Below, in pieces: positions 18,533 to 27,798 of a stretch of 64,000 nucleotides of DNA. Numbering within the stretch: position 1 is the first letter of the stretch; each line of letters opens with the position of its first letter. The stretch is from Opacimonas sp002292215 (GTDB lineage Bacteria; Pseudomonadota; Gammaproteobacteria; Enterobacterales; Alteromonadaceae). Made by a program: the position numbers and the translations under genes. Below the pieces are notes generated by a model. The model worked only from the letters and a program-made list of their open reading frames with translations. It searched no databases and had not been told where the DNA came from. The stretch covers positions 434,001-498,000 of the forward strand of contig OX044360.1 in assembly GCA_943846745.1 (NCBI GenBank), in the 5' to 3' direction.

Positions 18533-18703
18533 ATGGCTGTACAAAAAAATCGTAAAACACGTGCTAAACGTGGTACGCGTCGTTCACATGATGCGTTAAC
18601 AGGCGCTACTTTGTCTGTTGATTCTACATCAGGTGAAACTCACCGTCGTCACCATGTGACTGCGGACGGTTTCTACATGGGCAAAAAAGTTATTGGCGCG
18701 TAA
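18533..18703 (+). CDS. rpmF: 50S ribosomal protein L32
   Basis: A 56-residue basic protein starting MAVQKNRKTRAKRGTRRSHD and ending GKKVIGA. Ribosome-binding site GGAG lies 6 bases before ATG 18533. The motif HRRHHVTADGFYMG is the conserved C-terminal half of the non-zinc L32 type seen in gammaproteobacteria. It lies between yceD and plsX, the usual order. Confidence 0.97.
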   Translation: MAVQKNRKTRAKRGTRRSHDALTGATLSVDSTSGETHRRHHVTADGFYMGKKVIGA

Positions 18704-18712
18704 GCCAATTTC

Positions 18713-19735
18713 ATGATGCCTACACTAACGATTGCGTTAGATGCGATGGGGGGCGATATTGGCCCCCCAATCATTCTTGCTGGAGCGGTTCAAGCGCTGC
18801 AAGCACACCCCAATTTACACATCATAGCCTGTGGTAATGCACAACAGATTGCATTAAATACCCATGAGCTAAAATCAGATATTGCTTCGCGCATTACTAT
18901 TTTTCATTGCCAAGACGAAATCACAATGGCTGATAAGCCTTCATTTGTGCTGCGTCACAAAAAAGACGCCTCTATGCGTCGCGCAATCGAATTAGTTAAA
19001 GATGGCAGAGCGGATGCGTGTGTCAGTGCCGGGAATACCGGTGCATTATTTGCTTTAGCCTCTTATATATTGCGTACTTTACCGGGTATTACTCGGCCTG
19101 CATTAATCACTTCGTTACCAACCCAAAATTCTACGCCTGTTTGGCTACTAGATTTAGGTGCAAACGTAAGCCATGATGCTGAAACATTATTTCAAAATGC
19201 AGTGATGGGCTCAGTCTTAGTGCAACATTTAACCGATATTAAGCATCCTCGTATAGCTTTGTTGAATGTGGGTGAAGAAAACAATAAAGGCAATGCTCAA
19301 ATAAAAGTCGCGGATTCACTGATTAGTCATACTCCTTCGCTGAATTATATTGGTTATGTTGAAGGGACGGATTTATTTACTGGTAAAGCTGATGTGATCG
19401 TGACAGACGGCTTTACTGGGAACGTTGCACTCAAAACAAGTGAAGGTATTGCCAAGTTTTTATTGAATGAAATTCAGCGAACTGCACAGTCATCTTGGCT
19501 GCATAAACTTTTATCAATCATTGCGTTACCGTTGTTCCGTCGCTTGTTAAAAAAAATGAAAGCTGACCAGTATAATGGTGCGAGTTTGATAGGATTGCAG
19601 GGTATTGTAATAAAGAGCCATGGGAATGCCTCAGCCAATGCAGTTTTCCATGCCATCGAGCAAGCTGTCCATGAAGTTGAGCAACAAGTCCCTACAAAAA
19701 TAAAAACCACAATAGAAGATATTCTGCTGGAGTAA
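18713..19735 (+). CDS. plsX: Phosphate acyltransferase PlsX
   Basis: A 340-residue cytosolic, membrane-associated enzyme that converts acyl-ACP to acyl-phosphate for phospholipid synthesis. It starts TLTIALDAMGGDIGPP and carries SAGNTGALFALA and DGFTGNVALKTSEG. Two adjacent ATG codons (18713 and 18716) are possible starts and neither has a clear ribosome-binding site, so translation may depend on coupling to rpmF. The gene heads the lipid part of the cluster. Confidence 0.95.
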   Translation: MMPTLTIALDAMGGDIGPPIILAGAVQALQAHPNLHIIACGNAQQIALNTHELKSDIASRITIFHCQDEITMADKPSFVLRHKKDASMRRAIELVKDGRADACVSAGNTGALFALASYILRTLPGITRPALITSLPTQNSTPVWLLDLGANVSHDAETLFQNAVMGSVLVQHLTDIKHPRIALLNVGEENNKGNAQIKVADSLISHTPSLNYIGYVEGTDLFTGKADVIVTDGFTGNVALKTSEGIAKFLLNEIQRTAQSSWLHKLLSIIALPLFRRLLKKMKADQYNGASLIGLQGIVIKSHGNASANAVFHAIEQAVHEVEQQVPTKIKTTIEDILLE

Positions 19736-19744
19736 TCAACAATC

Positions 19745-20704
19745 ATGTATTCTCGATTTATTGGTACGGGAAGTTATTTTCCTTCTAACGTACTTACTAA
19801 TGCTGACCTTGAACAAATGGTCGATACGACCGATGAGTGGATCACTGATCGTACAGGGATCCGTCAGCGTCATATTATCGGTCCAGATGAAACTGCCGGC
19901 ACGATGGGAGCTGAGGCGGCGAAAGTCGCGATTGAGCATGCAGGAATAGATAAATCGACTATCGATATGATTGTATGTGCAACCACGTCAGGCAAAAATG
20001 CCTTTCCTTCTACAGCCTGTGAGATCCAAGGCATTTTAGAGATTGATGGCATTCCTGCATTTGATGTTGCTGCTGCGTGTGCAGGCTACTGTTATGCCTT
20101 AAGTGTAGCAGACCAATATATCAAATCAGGGATGGCAAAACGCATCCTAGTGATCGGTACTGACTGTCTGACACGCATGGTTGATCCGAATGATCGCTCG
20201 ATGGTGATCTTATTTGGTGACGGTGCAGGTGCAACCATCATTGAAGCCAGCGAAGAGCCAGGGATTTTATCTACCCATATTCATGCAGCAGGTTCACATT
20301 CAGATTTATTATATGTCGGCAATCCAACACGCGGTGATGAGGCCTCAGTGCATGATAATTGGGGCATCATGAAAGGTAATGAAGTATTTAAAGTTGCCGT
20401 AACCAAATTAAGCGAAGTGGTGGAAGAAACCCTTGCAGCCAATAATATGGATAAATCACAATTAGATTGGTTGGTTCCGCATCAAGCTAATTACCGAATT
20501 ATCAAAGCGACAGCGAAGAAGTTGAATATGTCTTTGGATCAAGTTGTGTTGACGCTTGAACATCATGGTAATACTTCTGCCGCAACCGTGCCTACCGCTT
20601 TAGATGCTGCAATTAAAGATGGTCGTATACAACGTGGACAACATTTATTGTTAGAAGCGTTTGGTGGCGGATTTGCGTGGGCATCAGCCCTAGTACGTTA
20701 TTAA
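19745..20704 (+). CDS. fabH: 3-oxoacyl-ACP synthase III
   Basis: A 319-residue condensing enzyme that starts fatty-acid synthesis from acetyl-CoA and malonyl-ACP. The catalytic triad is Cys112 (AACAGYCYAL), His246 (VPHQANYRI) and Asn276 (HGNTSAATVP), numbered almost as in E. coli. The end GGGFAWASALVRY is typical. Starts 9 bases after plsX. Confidence 0.96.
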   Translation: MYSRFIGTGSYFPSNVLTNADLEQMVDTTDEWITDRTGIRQRHIIGPDETAGTMGAEAAKVAIEHAGIDKSTIDMIVCATTSGKNAFPSTACEIQGILEIDGIPAFDVAAACAGYCYALSVADQYIKSGMAKRILVIGTDCLTRMVDPNDRSMVILFGDGAGATIIEASEEPGILSTHIHAAGSHSDLLYVGNPTRGDEASVHDNWGIMKGNEVFKVAVTKLSEVVEETLAANNMDKSQLDWLVPHQANYRIIKATAKKLNMSLDQVVLTLEHHGNTSAATVPTALDAAIKDGRIQRGQHLLLEAFGGGFAWASALVRY

Positions 20705-20736
20705 AAGCACGTTATTAAATTTTTAAGGATATTAGA

Positions 20737-21669
20737 ATGAGTCAATCAACCATTGCCTGCGTCTTTCCAGGCCAAGGCTCACAATCTCAAGGCATGCTAA
20801 ATGAATTAGCTGCATCTACGCCAATTGTGGCTGAAACATTTACACAAGCTTCTGCGGCATTAGGTTATGATCTGTGGGATGTTGTGGTCAATGATCCAAA
20901 TGAAGAACTGAATCAAACACATGTCACACAGCCTGCGTTATTAACAGCCAGTGTTGCTATTTATCGTGCATTACAAGACGTAGCACCGTTTACGCCTACT
21001 ATCATGGCTGGGCATAGTTTAGGCGAATATTCTGCATTAGTGTGTAGTGGCGTATTGTCACTTGAAGACGGTGTTAAATTAGTTAAGGCACGTGGTGAAT
21101 TTATGCAAGCTGCTGTAAAGCCTGGCGCAGGTGCTATGTATGCCATTATTGGCTTAGATGATGTCGCGATTATTGCTGCATGTGCTCAAGCGCAAACCGA
21201 TAGCGGCGAAGTCGTCGCGGCAGTTAATTTTAACTCGCCAGGCCAAGTTGTTATTGCTGGTACAGCAAAGGCAGCCGAAATAGCAGCTGCTGCATGTAAG
21301 GCTGCTGGAGCAAAACGTGCATTACCTTTAGCGGTTTCCGTTCCATCGCATTGTGCATTAATGGATCCTGCTGCTGAATCGCTAGCGCAGTTATTAGCGA
21401 CGGTCACATTCAATGAGCCGACAGTACCATTTATTAATAATGTCGATGTGGCTATTGAACAAGATGCGTCAGCAATTAAAAATGCGTTAGTGCGTCAGTT
21501 ATCATGTCCTGTCCAGTGGACCAAAACGGTTGAATCGTTTGCTCAGCATGGTGTAGATACTGTTTTAGAAATTGGTCCAGGCAAAGTATTAACGGGACTA
21601 ATAAAACGAATTGATAAAGGGCTAACCACGCATAGCGTAAATCAGCCAGAACAGCTCATTGCATATTAA
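20737..21669 (+). CDS. fabD: Malonyl-CoA:ACP transacylase
   Basis: A 310-residue enzyme that loads malonate onto ACP. The nucleophile Ser94 sits in GHSLGEYSA, the catalytic His near residue 203 in VPSHCALM, and PGQGSQSQGM opens the protein. It has a good ribosome-binding site (AAGGA) and lies 32 bases after fabH. Confidence 0.96.
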   Translation: MSQSTIACVFPGQGSQSQGMLNELAASTPIVAETFTQASAALGYDLWDVVVNDPNEELNQTHVTQPALLTASVAIYRALQDVAPFTPTIMAGHSLGEYSALVCSGVLSLEDGVKLVKARGEFMQAAVKPGAGAMYAIIGLDDVAIIAACAQAQTDSGEVVAAVNFNSPGQVVIAGTAKAAEIAAAACKAAGAKRALPLAVSVPSHCALMDPAAESLAQLLATVTFNEPTVPFINNVDVAIEQDASAIKNALVRQLSCPVQWTKTVESFAQHGVDTVLEIGPGKVLTGLIKRIDKGLTTHSVNQPEQLIAY

Positions 21670-21705
21670 ACGCAATATTGCAGCAACCTATTAAGAGAAC
21701 ACATC

Positions 21706-22437
21706 ATGTCAGATAAAAAAATAATATTAGTGACCGGCGCTTCACGCGGCATAGGTAAAGCGTGTGCATTAGCCCTCGTGAACGAGAATACCTTTGTAAT
21801 TGGTACGGCAACCAGTGAATCTGGTGCTGCAGCGATTAGTGAGTATTTAGGTGATAACGGAACAGGTAAAGTCTTGAATGTGACTGAAGAAGGGGCCATT
21901 GCTGCACTCATCAGTGACATTACTGCCCAACATGGTACAGTTGATATCCTCGTCAATAACGCGGGAATTACTCGTGATAACTTATTGATGCGAATGAAAG
22001 ATGACGAGTGGAATGCGATTATTAACACTAACTTGACGTCAATTTTTGCCTTATCTAAAGCAGTATTACGCGGTATGATGAAAAAGCGTTATGGTCGTAT
22101 CATCAATATCGGATCCGTTGTTGGCTCTACAGGTAACCCAGGGCAAGCTAACTACGCAGCGGCCAAAGCCGGTGTGATTGGTTTTAGTAAATCAATGGCA
22201 CGTGAAGTCGCTTCTCGCGGTATTACTGTGAATGTTGTGTCACCGGGTTTTATTGATACTGATATGACTAAAGTACTCAGTGATGAACAAAAAGAAGCGA
22301 TTTTTAAAGATGTGCCAGCTAACCGCTTAGGTCATCCAGAAGAAATTGCGGGGACGGTTGCATTTTTAGCAAGTGATGTGGCTGCATATATCACTGGCGA
22401 AACGATTCATGTCAATGGCGGCATGTATATGGGGTAG
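21706..22437 (+). CDS. fabG: 3-oxoacyl-ACP reductase
   Basis: A 243-residue short-chain dehydrogenase that reduces 3-oxoacyl-ACP with NADPH. It has a Rossmann glycine motif GASRGIGKA (11-19), NNAG (84-87) and the Ser137/Tyr150/Lys154 triad (YAAAKAG). Ends GGMYMG as expected. Followed by a 215-base spacer with a hairpin and the acpP promoter. Confidence 0.96.
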   Translation: MSDKKIILVTGASRGIGKACALALVNENTFVIGTATSESGAAAISEYLGDNGTGKVLNVTEEGAIAALISDITAQHGTVDILVNNAGITRDNLLMRMKDDEWNAIINTNLTSIFALSKAVLRGMMKKRYGRIINIGSVVGSTGNPGQANYAAAKAGVIGFSKSMAREVASRGITVNVVSPGFIDTDMTKVLSDEQKEAIFKDVPANRLGHPEEIAGTVAFLASDVAAYITGETIHVNGGMYMG

Positions 22438-22501
22438 GTAACTTGTTGATTTTATCAACAATAGCCTATTGCTTATAAATCGAATAAACATGAAAATTGC
22501 C

Positions 22502-22532
22502 GACAAACCTTGAGAAATACGCTCAATTTGTC
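22502..22532 (+). terminator. Hairpin after fabG (possible attenuator)
   Basis: GACAAA-CC-TTGAG pairs with CTCAA-TTTGTC around a 7-base loop, giving an 11-bp stem with a 2-base bulge. It is followed by an A/T-rich stretch without a strong T run. It may partly terminate fabG transcripts before the separate acpP promoter. Confidence 0.4.
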
Positions 22533-22575
22533 TAATATTCATTCGAATCGTGGTTCGACCACATTGTAAAACTTA

Positions 22576-22612
22576 ATTGTCACTTGCATATAGTGGCAAT
22601 GCAAAATAAACT
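22576..22612 (+). promoter_or_regulatory. acpP promoter with overlapping inverted repeat
   Basis: TTGCAT (22584-22589), a 17-base spacer and TAAACT (22607-22612) form a plausible sigma70 promoter 40 bases before acpP. The -35 lies inside the near-perfect inverted repeat ATTGTCACT/AGTGGCAAT (22576-22584 and 22592-22600), a possible operator. A separate acpP promoter fits the high demand for ACP. Confidence 0.45.
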
Positions 22613-22652
22613 AGCGAAAATTTTTTCCAAGTCAATCAAGGGAATATACAAC

Positions 22653-22892
22653 ATGAGTAACATCGAAGAACGCGTAAAGAAAATCATCATCGAACAACTT
22701 GGCGTAAAAGAAGAAGAAGTAAAATCAGAAGCATCATTTGTTGACGATTTAGGCGCGGATTCTTTGGATACTGTTGAGTTAGTAATGGCTCTAGAAGACG
22801 AGTTTGATACTGAGATTCCAGATGAAGAAGCTGAAAAAATTACTACAGTCCAGTCTGCAATTGACTATGTCAATGCTAACAACGGCGCGTAA
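22653..22892 (+). CDS. acpP: Acyl carrier protein
   Basis: A 79-residue acidic four-helix protein that carries growing acyl chains on 4'-phosphopantetheine attached to Ser37 (GADSLDT). The ATG at 22653 has AAGGGAA 8 bases upstream and gives the family start MSNIEERVKKII; the frame is open further upstream, but the extension is not ACP-like. The gene is bracketed by its own promoter and a terminator. Confidence 0.98.
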   Translation: MSNIEERVKKIIIEQLGVKEEEVKSEASFVDDLGADSLDTVELVMALEDEFDTEIPDEEAEKITTVQSAIDYVNANNGA

Positions 22893-22907
22893 TTAATAGA
22901 TTTATAT

Positions 22908-22935
22908 AAAAACGGCTCATTACGGGCCGTTTTTT
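22908..22935 (+). terminator. Intrinsic terminator after acpP
   Basis: AAAACGGC and GCCGTTTT pair around a 9-base loop and are followed by a T run. It lies 30 bases before fabF, so fabF may be transcribed by read-through at a lower level than acpP. Confidence 0.8.
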
Positions 22936-22964
22936 ATTTGTATAGAAAAAATACGGAGAACTCC

Positions 22965-24206
22965 ATGGCTAAAAGAAGAGTAGTAGTCACTGGTTTAGGT
23001 CTTATTACTCCAGTGGGCAACGATGTTGATACCACTTGGAAGAATATTTTGGCAGGAAAATCAGGTATCGGTCCGATTACCCATTTTGATGCGACGGACT
23101 ATAGTACGCGTTTCGCTGGCGAAGCCACTGATTTTGATCCTACTGAATACATCGAGAAAAAAGAAACTAAAAAAATGGATCGGTTTATTCAGCTTGGTAT
23201 CGCAGCGGGTATCCAAGCGCTTGACGATGCTAATTACCCTGTTAATGAACAAACTGCCCCTCGTGTAGGTGTCGCTATTGGTTCGGGTATTGGCGGCTTG
23301 CCACTGATCGAAGAAAACCATATCAAATTATTAAAAAGTGGTCCTCGTCGTGTGTCGCCATTTTTTGTTCCTTCTACCATCACCAATATGGTCTCTGGAT
23401 TTTTATCTATCATGCGCGGCCTAAAAGGTCCAAATTTAAATGTTGTAACTGCTTGTACTACCGGAGTTCATAACATTGGTATTGCTGCTCGTACCATTGC
23501 GTATGGCGATGCTGATGCGATGGTTGCTGGTGGTGCCGAATCAACGATTACTCCATTAGCGATGGCCGGCTTTGGATCAGCTCGTGCATTATCGACTAAC
23601 AACGATAATCCTCAACAAGCTTCTCGTCCTTGGGATGACGCTCGCGACGGTTTTGTGATGGGTGAAGGTGCTGGTGTGGTGATGCTGGAAGAGTACGAGC
23701 ATGCTAAAGCGCGTGGCGCGCATATCTATGGTGAATTAGTTGGTTTTGGTATGTCAGGTGATGCGTATCACATGACATCGCCACCTGAGACAGGTGAGGG
23801 TGCTGCAGCTGCAATGCAAAATGCAATTAACGATGCCGGTATCAATGTAACTGAAATTGGTTACATCAACGCCCATGGCACGTCTACTCCAGCTGGCGAC
23901 AAAGCTGAAATAGCAGCCGTAAAATCGATTTTCAAAGAATCTGCACATGATGTGTTAATCAGTTCTACGAAATCGATGACGGGGCATTTGTTAGGAGCCG
24001 CAGGCTCAGTTGAAGCGATTTTCACTATCCTAGCGTTACGCGACAAATTAGCACCACCGACGATCAATTTAGATAACCCAAGTGCTGATTGTGATTTGAA
24101 TTTAGTACCACATAAACCACAATCGTTTGCACATGCCTATGCATTATGTAATTCGTTCGGTTTTGGTGGAACCAATGGGTCGTTGTTGTTTAAACGCCTT
24201 GATTAA
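22965..24206 (+). CDS. fabF: 3-oxoacyl-ACP synthase II
   Basis: A 413-residue condensing enzyme for chain elongation and, in E. coli, temperature-dependent formation of cis-vaccenate. The nucleophile Cys164 is in TACTTG, and the His residues are in NAHGTSTPAGD and STKSMTGHLLGAAG. ATG 22965 is preceded by GGAGAA; the frame is open to 22938. A clear terminator follows, separating fabF from pabC. Confidence 0.96.
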   Translation: MAKRRVVVTGLGLITPVGNDVDTTWKNILAGKSGIGPITHFDATDYSTRFAGEATDFDPTEYIEKKETKKMDRFIQLGIAAGIQALDDANYPVNEQTAPRVGVAIGSGIGGLPLIEENHIKLLKSGPRRVSPFFVPSTITNMVSGFLSIMRGLKGPNLNVVTACTTGVHNIGIAARTIAYGDADAMVAGGAESTITPLAMAGFGSARALSTNNDNPQQASRPWDDARDGFVMGEGAGVVMLEEYEHAKARGAHIYGELVGFGMSGDAYHMTSPPETGEGAAAAMQNAINDAGINVTEIGYINAHGTSTPAGDKAEIAAVKSIFKESAHDVLISSTKSMTGHLLGAAGSVEAIFTILALRDKLAPPTINLDNPSADCDLNLVPHKPQSFAHAYALCNSFGFGGTNGSLLFKRLD

Positions 24207-24227
24207 AAAATATCCAATCAATCTATT

Positions 24228-24254
24228 AAACGCAGGTTTTGCCTGCGTTTTTTT
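24228..24254 (+). terminator. Intrinsic terminator after fabF
   Basis: AAACGCAGG (24228-24236) pairs with CCTGCGTTT (24242-24250) around a 5-base loop, and the T run continues to 24254. Confidence 0.9.
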
Positions 24255-24339
24255 ATGTCTGCAGCAAATGTACTGTTCAGGATCCTTAGAATATATAAGA
24301 ACAGTTGAAAATTAACGCATTTTTGTCTAATGTAGCGCT

Positions 24340-25236
24340 ATGAAATTAACTATTTTATCATCAGTAAAACAGACTAGTGTCAGCATTAATGATCGAGCCT
24401 TTAATTATGGCGATGGTTTTTTTGCGACGATGCGATGTGCTAACCACTCGATACAGTTGCTTGATTTACATATACAGCGACTCAAATCGGATGCACGGCG
24501 TTTAGGCTTTAGTATTGATAACTGGGATGAATTAGCTGAACAGCTTGAAGCCTCGGCGTTGTTATGCCAATCTGAATCAGTCATTAAGGTCCTGATATCT
24601 AGAGGTGAGGGTGGTCGAGGCTATTCCCAAATGATGGCTCAACATCCTATCGCGTTAATTTCCACAGGTCTATTGCCTACCAATCCGTCTAGCTTACGAA
24701 TCTCTGTTGCACAGGGATTTTTAGCTGAACAACCGTTATTAGCAGGGATCAAACACCTTAACCGTTTAGAGCAGGTATTGTTTAAGCGCCAAGCGGATGA
24801 ATTAGGCTTAGATGATCTGCTGTGTTTGGATATTCATCAGCATCTCATCGAAACCAGCAGCGCAAATTTATTTTGGTACAAAGATGGTAAATGGTTCACG
24901 CCAGAGCTTTCACGCTGTGGTGTAAACGGTGTGTTTCGACAATTTTTATTAGGCCTGTTTTCTGAATATGGTATTGATTGTGTGATTGGTGAGTTTGGTA
25001 TACATGAACTCGTGTCTGCTGATTCGGTGTTTGTGTGTAATGCGGTTCGTGGCATGATGCCAGTCGGCGAGTTATTACTTCCTATGCACAGAAAAAACAA
25101 TCAGTCTGTTATAACGCAACGATTATTTGATGAACCTGCCATTCGGTTTTCTAATGATCAATGTCAAGCCTTACAGTCATTAATCACAGACCAATTACAG
25201 CGAGTCGATCCCGCCGTTATGTATTTTATTTCATGA
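24340..25236 (+). CDS. pabC: Aminodeoxychorismate lyase
   Basis: A 298-residue fold-IV PLP enzyme that splits 4-amino-4-deoxychorismate into 4-aminobenzoate and pyruvate for folate synthesis. Motifs are NDRAFNYGDGFFATMR near the N-terminus, PLP Lys138 in LAGIKHLNRLEQV, and ETSSANLFW. It is slightly longer than E. coli PabC (269). Its partner pabB is at 51.9-53.4 kb in this window. The last 4 bases overlap the mltG start (ATGA). Confidence 0.92.
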   Translation: MKLTILSSVKQTSVSINDRAFNYGDGFFATMRCANHSIQLLDLHIQRLKSDARRLGFSIDNWDELAEQLEASALLCQSESVIKVLISRGEGGRGYSQMMAQHPIALISTGLLPTNPSSLRISVAQGFLAEQPLLAGIKHLNRLEQVLFKRQADELGLDDLLCLDIHQHLIETSSANLFWYKDGKWFTPELSRCGVNGVFRQFLLGLFSEYGIDCVIGEFGIHELVSADSVFVCNAVRGMMPVGELLLPMHRKNNQSVITQRLFDEPAIRFSNDQCQALQSLITDQLQRVDPAVMYFIS

Positions 25237-26261
25237 GTTCTCACATTACCCAAAGGGTGACTATTATTGCAGTCCTTTCCGCGTTATTGCTGGTGTTTGC
25301 ATTACTCTGTGCTTGGGGCGTCAATCAACAACATACCAAAGTGCTGAGCTTACCAGAAGACAAACCGGTCTATTTTGCCGTGTCATCAGGTACGAATCTG
25401 TATCAAGTGTTTGATCAATTAACCGCTGCAGGTTATCTATCACAGACCGATCTGTTGCGTAAGATCTGGTTAAAAACGAACCCGCAATTTACCCAAATCA
25501 AAGCCGGTTGGTATACATTATCACCTGATATGACCTTGTTGCAATTTGTGCATGATATCCATAAAGGAACGACCACCACACATCAAATTACCCTAGTGGA
25601 AGGACAGACATTGTGGCAATGGCTGGCGCAAATGGAAAAACTCGATACGATTGAGTTAGATATTAGCTTTGACTCGGATACTTATACGTATAGCGATACA
25701 CAAGGTAATGTTTGGCGTGAGGGTTATGTTTTACCCGAAACTTATCAATATAATCATTTAAGTAAGGCAAGTGATATTTTGTTGCTCGCCTATGCCGCAC
25801 AACAAGAAGTTCTTGCAACATTACTCAAAGACAATTCGTTACCACCTGGGATACACTCTGAACATGAATGGCTTACTTTGGCCTCTATCATTGAAAAAGA
25901 AACGGGTGTGGCGCATGAGCGCGAACATATCGCGGGTGTCTTTTTGAATCGGCTCGCTCGCCGTATGCGTTTACAAACCGATCCAACGGTAATTTATGGC
26001 GAGGGACCTGACTTTAATGGCGATATTACCCGACAAAATTTACGTGCTAAAACGCCTTTTAATACCTATGTCATAAAAGGGCTACCACCGACACCCATTG
26101 CTGGTGCATCCAAAGCTGCACTCGCATCGGTATTGAGCCCTAAGATCACTGAGGATTTATATTTTGTGGCAAAAGGTAATGGTGAGCATTATTTTTCAGA
26201 AACTTTGCAACAACACAATCAAGCTGTGAGACAATATCAGTTAAACCGTTCCGCAAAATAA
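25233..26261 (+). CDS. mltG: Endolytic murein transglycosylase MltG
   Basis: A 342-residue inner-membrane enzyme that cuts nascent glycan strands and sets peptidoglycan chain length. One N-terminal TM segment (about 9-30) is followed by a periplasmic YceG domain with the catalytic Glu in LASIIEKETG and the motif LQTDPTVIYG. The start at ATG 25233 overlaps the pabC stop; an in-frame upstream start at 25161 lies within pabC and is unlikely. The pabC-mltG-tmk-holB order is standard. Confidence 0.95.
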   Translation: MSSHITQRVTIIAVLSALLLVFALLCAWGVNQQHTKVLSLPEDKPVYFAVSSGTNLYQVFDQLTAAGYLSQTDLLRKIWLKTNPQFTQIKAGWYTLSPDMTLLQFVHDIHKGTTTTHQITLVEGQTLWQWLAQMEKLDTIELDISFDSDTYTYSDTQGNVWREGYVLPETYQYNHLSKASDILLLAYAAQQEVLATLLKDNSLPPGIHSEHEWLTLASIIEKETGVAHEREHIAGVFLNRLARRMRLQTDPTVIYGEGPDFNGDITRQNLRAKTPFNTYVIKGLPPTPIAGASKAALASVLSPKITEDLYFVAKGNGEHYFSETLQQHNQAVRQYQLNRSAK

Positions 26262-26276
26262 TAAGAGCACGTCTTG

Positions 26277-26906
26277 ATGAGTATCCCTGGAAAATTTATT
26301 GTAGTTGAAGGTCTAGAAGGTGCTGGCAAAAGTACCGTTATTTCTGCCATTAGTGATGTCTTACGTGTTCATGATATTCCCTTTGTGTTGACTCGTGAGC
26401 CAGGTGGTACACCGATGGCTGAAGCCATTAGAGATTGTGTTAAACATGATTGGCAAGACGAACAAGTCACTGAGCAAACTGAGTTGTTGCTCATGTATGC
26501 GGCGCGCTCACAGTTAGTTGAAAATCGAATTAAGCCAAGTTTAGCAATAGGCCATTGGGTTGTGGGTGATCGTCATGACTGGTCCTCTTTGGCTTATCAA
26601 GGCGGCGGCCGTCAGGTTAACCAAGCACATTTAATGGCGATTCGTGATTTAACGTTGGACGGGTTTACTGCTGATTTGACCATCTATTTAGATATTGATC
26701 CGCAAGTCGGACTTGAGCGGGCTCGTTCTCGTGGTGAACTTGATCGTATTGAACAATCAGGCATTGCTTTTTTTGAGCGTGCACGAGCAACATATTTAAA
26801 CTTAGTTGACCAGTCTGACAGTGCTTTACTCGTTGATGCGAGTCAAAGTATTGAGCAAGTTCGTGCTACGGTGATTAATCATGTTCAAGCATTTGTAAAA
26901 GGTTAA
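26277..26906 (+). CDS. tmk: Thymidylate kinase
   Basis: A 209-residue kinase that phosphorylates dTMP to dTDP. P-loop GLEGAGKST is at 13-21, TREPGGTP follows, and the DR(H/Y) motif is GDRHDWSSLAYQGGGR. ATG 26277 is used; an in-frame TTG one codon earlier is less likely. It lies 15 bases after mltG and 2 before holB. Confidence 0.95.
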   Translation: MSIPGKFIVVEGLEGAGKSTVISAISDVLRVHDIPFVLTREPGGTPMAEAIRDCVKHDWQDEQVTEQTELLLMYAARSQLVENRIKPSLAIGHWVVGDRHDWSSLAYQGGGRQVNQAHLMAIRDLTLDGFTADLTIYLDIDPQVGLERARSRGELDRIEQSGIAFFERARATYLNLVDQSDSALLVDASQSIEQVRATVINHVQAFVKG

Positions 26907-26908
26907 TT

Positions 26909-27796
26909 ATGTATCCTTGGTTTATTGCATTACACCATAAATTGATGCGCAGTGCAGCTGCACAATCGTTGCATCATGCATTACTAATTAACGCCAAGCC
27001 GGGTATGGGGAAGCATGAATTTGTACATACCTTAGCGAACGATTTATTATGTCATGCACCATTCAACTTAACGGCATGCGGCCAATGCCAAAGCTGTTTG
27101 TTAAACAACGCACATACGCATCCTGATCGCTATGTGATTGCCAGTGATAAACAAATATCTGTCAATGAAATACGTGAAGCCTTAGTTAAGTTACAAGATC
27201 ACGCCCAATTAAGTCAACGCAAAGTATTGATTATTGAACACGCTGATACGATGACAGAAGCGGCGGCTAATGCATTGTTAAAAACACTCGAAGAGCCCAC
27301 TGATAATACCTATTTATTATTAACGGTGAGTGATATTCAACGATTATTACCCACGATACTTAGTCGCTGTGAAAAAAATAGTGTTACTGCGCCCAGCGCT
27401 GCTGAGATCACTTCGTGGTTACACGAGACTCATCAACAAACGGTTGCCGAGGACATGATGCGTGCCTATCAATATGCACCATTGAGTATCGCTACGGCGC
27501 TGTTGGAGACCCCTGAAACCAATTATTTGAGCTTTAAACAAGATCTAGGTGCGATTAAAAAAGGACAGATGCACAGTGTATCTTTTGCCCAAAAATGGCA
27601 CCAACAGGCATATCAGTGTTTAGGTTGGTTACAACTTATGCTGCAAAGCAAATGCCTGAATGCTCCTGATGACGCTTCGCGCTTACATTATTTAGATGTA
27701 TCTGAATTTGTGCGTATTGAAATGCAACGTGTCCATCATCAGGGCATTAATAAACGTTTAGTCCTTTCCCATGTCATCGATAAAGTAATGAGTTAA
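26909..27796 (+). CDS. holB: DNA polymerase III subunit delta'
   Basis: A 295-residue clamp-loader subunit. It has a degenerate P-loop (NAKPGMGKHEF), a four-Cys zinc module (CHAPFNLTACGQCQSC), and TEAAANALLKTLEEP and LPTILSRCE, the hallmarks of delta'. Lack of an intact Walker A Lys-Ser/Thr separates it from DnaX. Tight spacing to tmk and tatD indicates one operon. Confidence 0.94.
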   Translation: MYPWFIALHHKLMRSAAAQSLHHALLINAKPGMGKHEFVHTLANDLLCHAPFNLTACGQCQSCLLNNAHTHPDRYVIASDKQISVNEIREALVKLQDHAQLSQRKVLIIEHADTMTEAAANALLKTLEEPTDNTYLLLTVSDIQRLLPTILSRCEKNSVTAPSAAEITSWLHETHQQTVAEDMMRAYQYAPLSIATALLETPETNYLSFKQDLGAIKKGQMHSVSFAQKWHQQAYQCLGWLQLMLQSKCLNAPDDASRLHYLDVSEFVRIEMQRVHHQGINKRLVLSHVIDKVMS

Positions 27797-27798
27797 CC

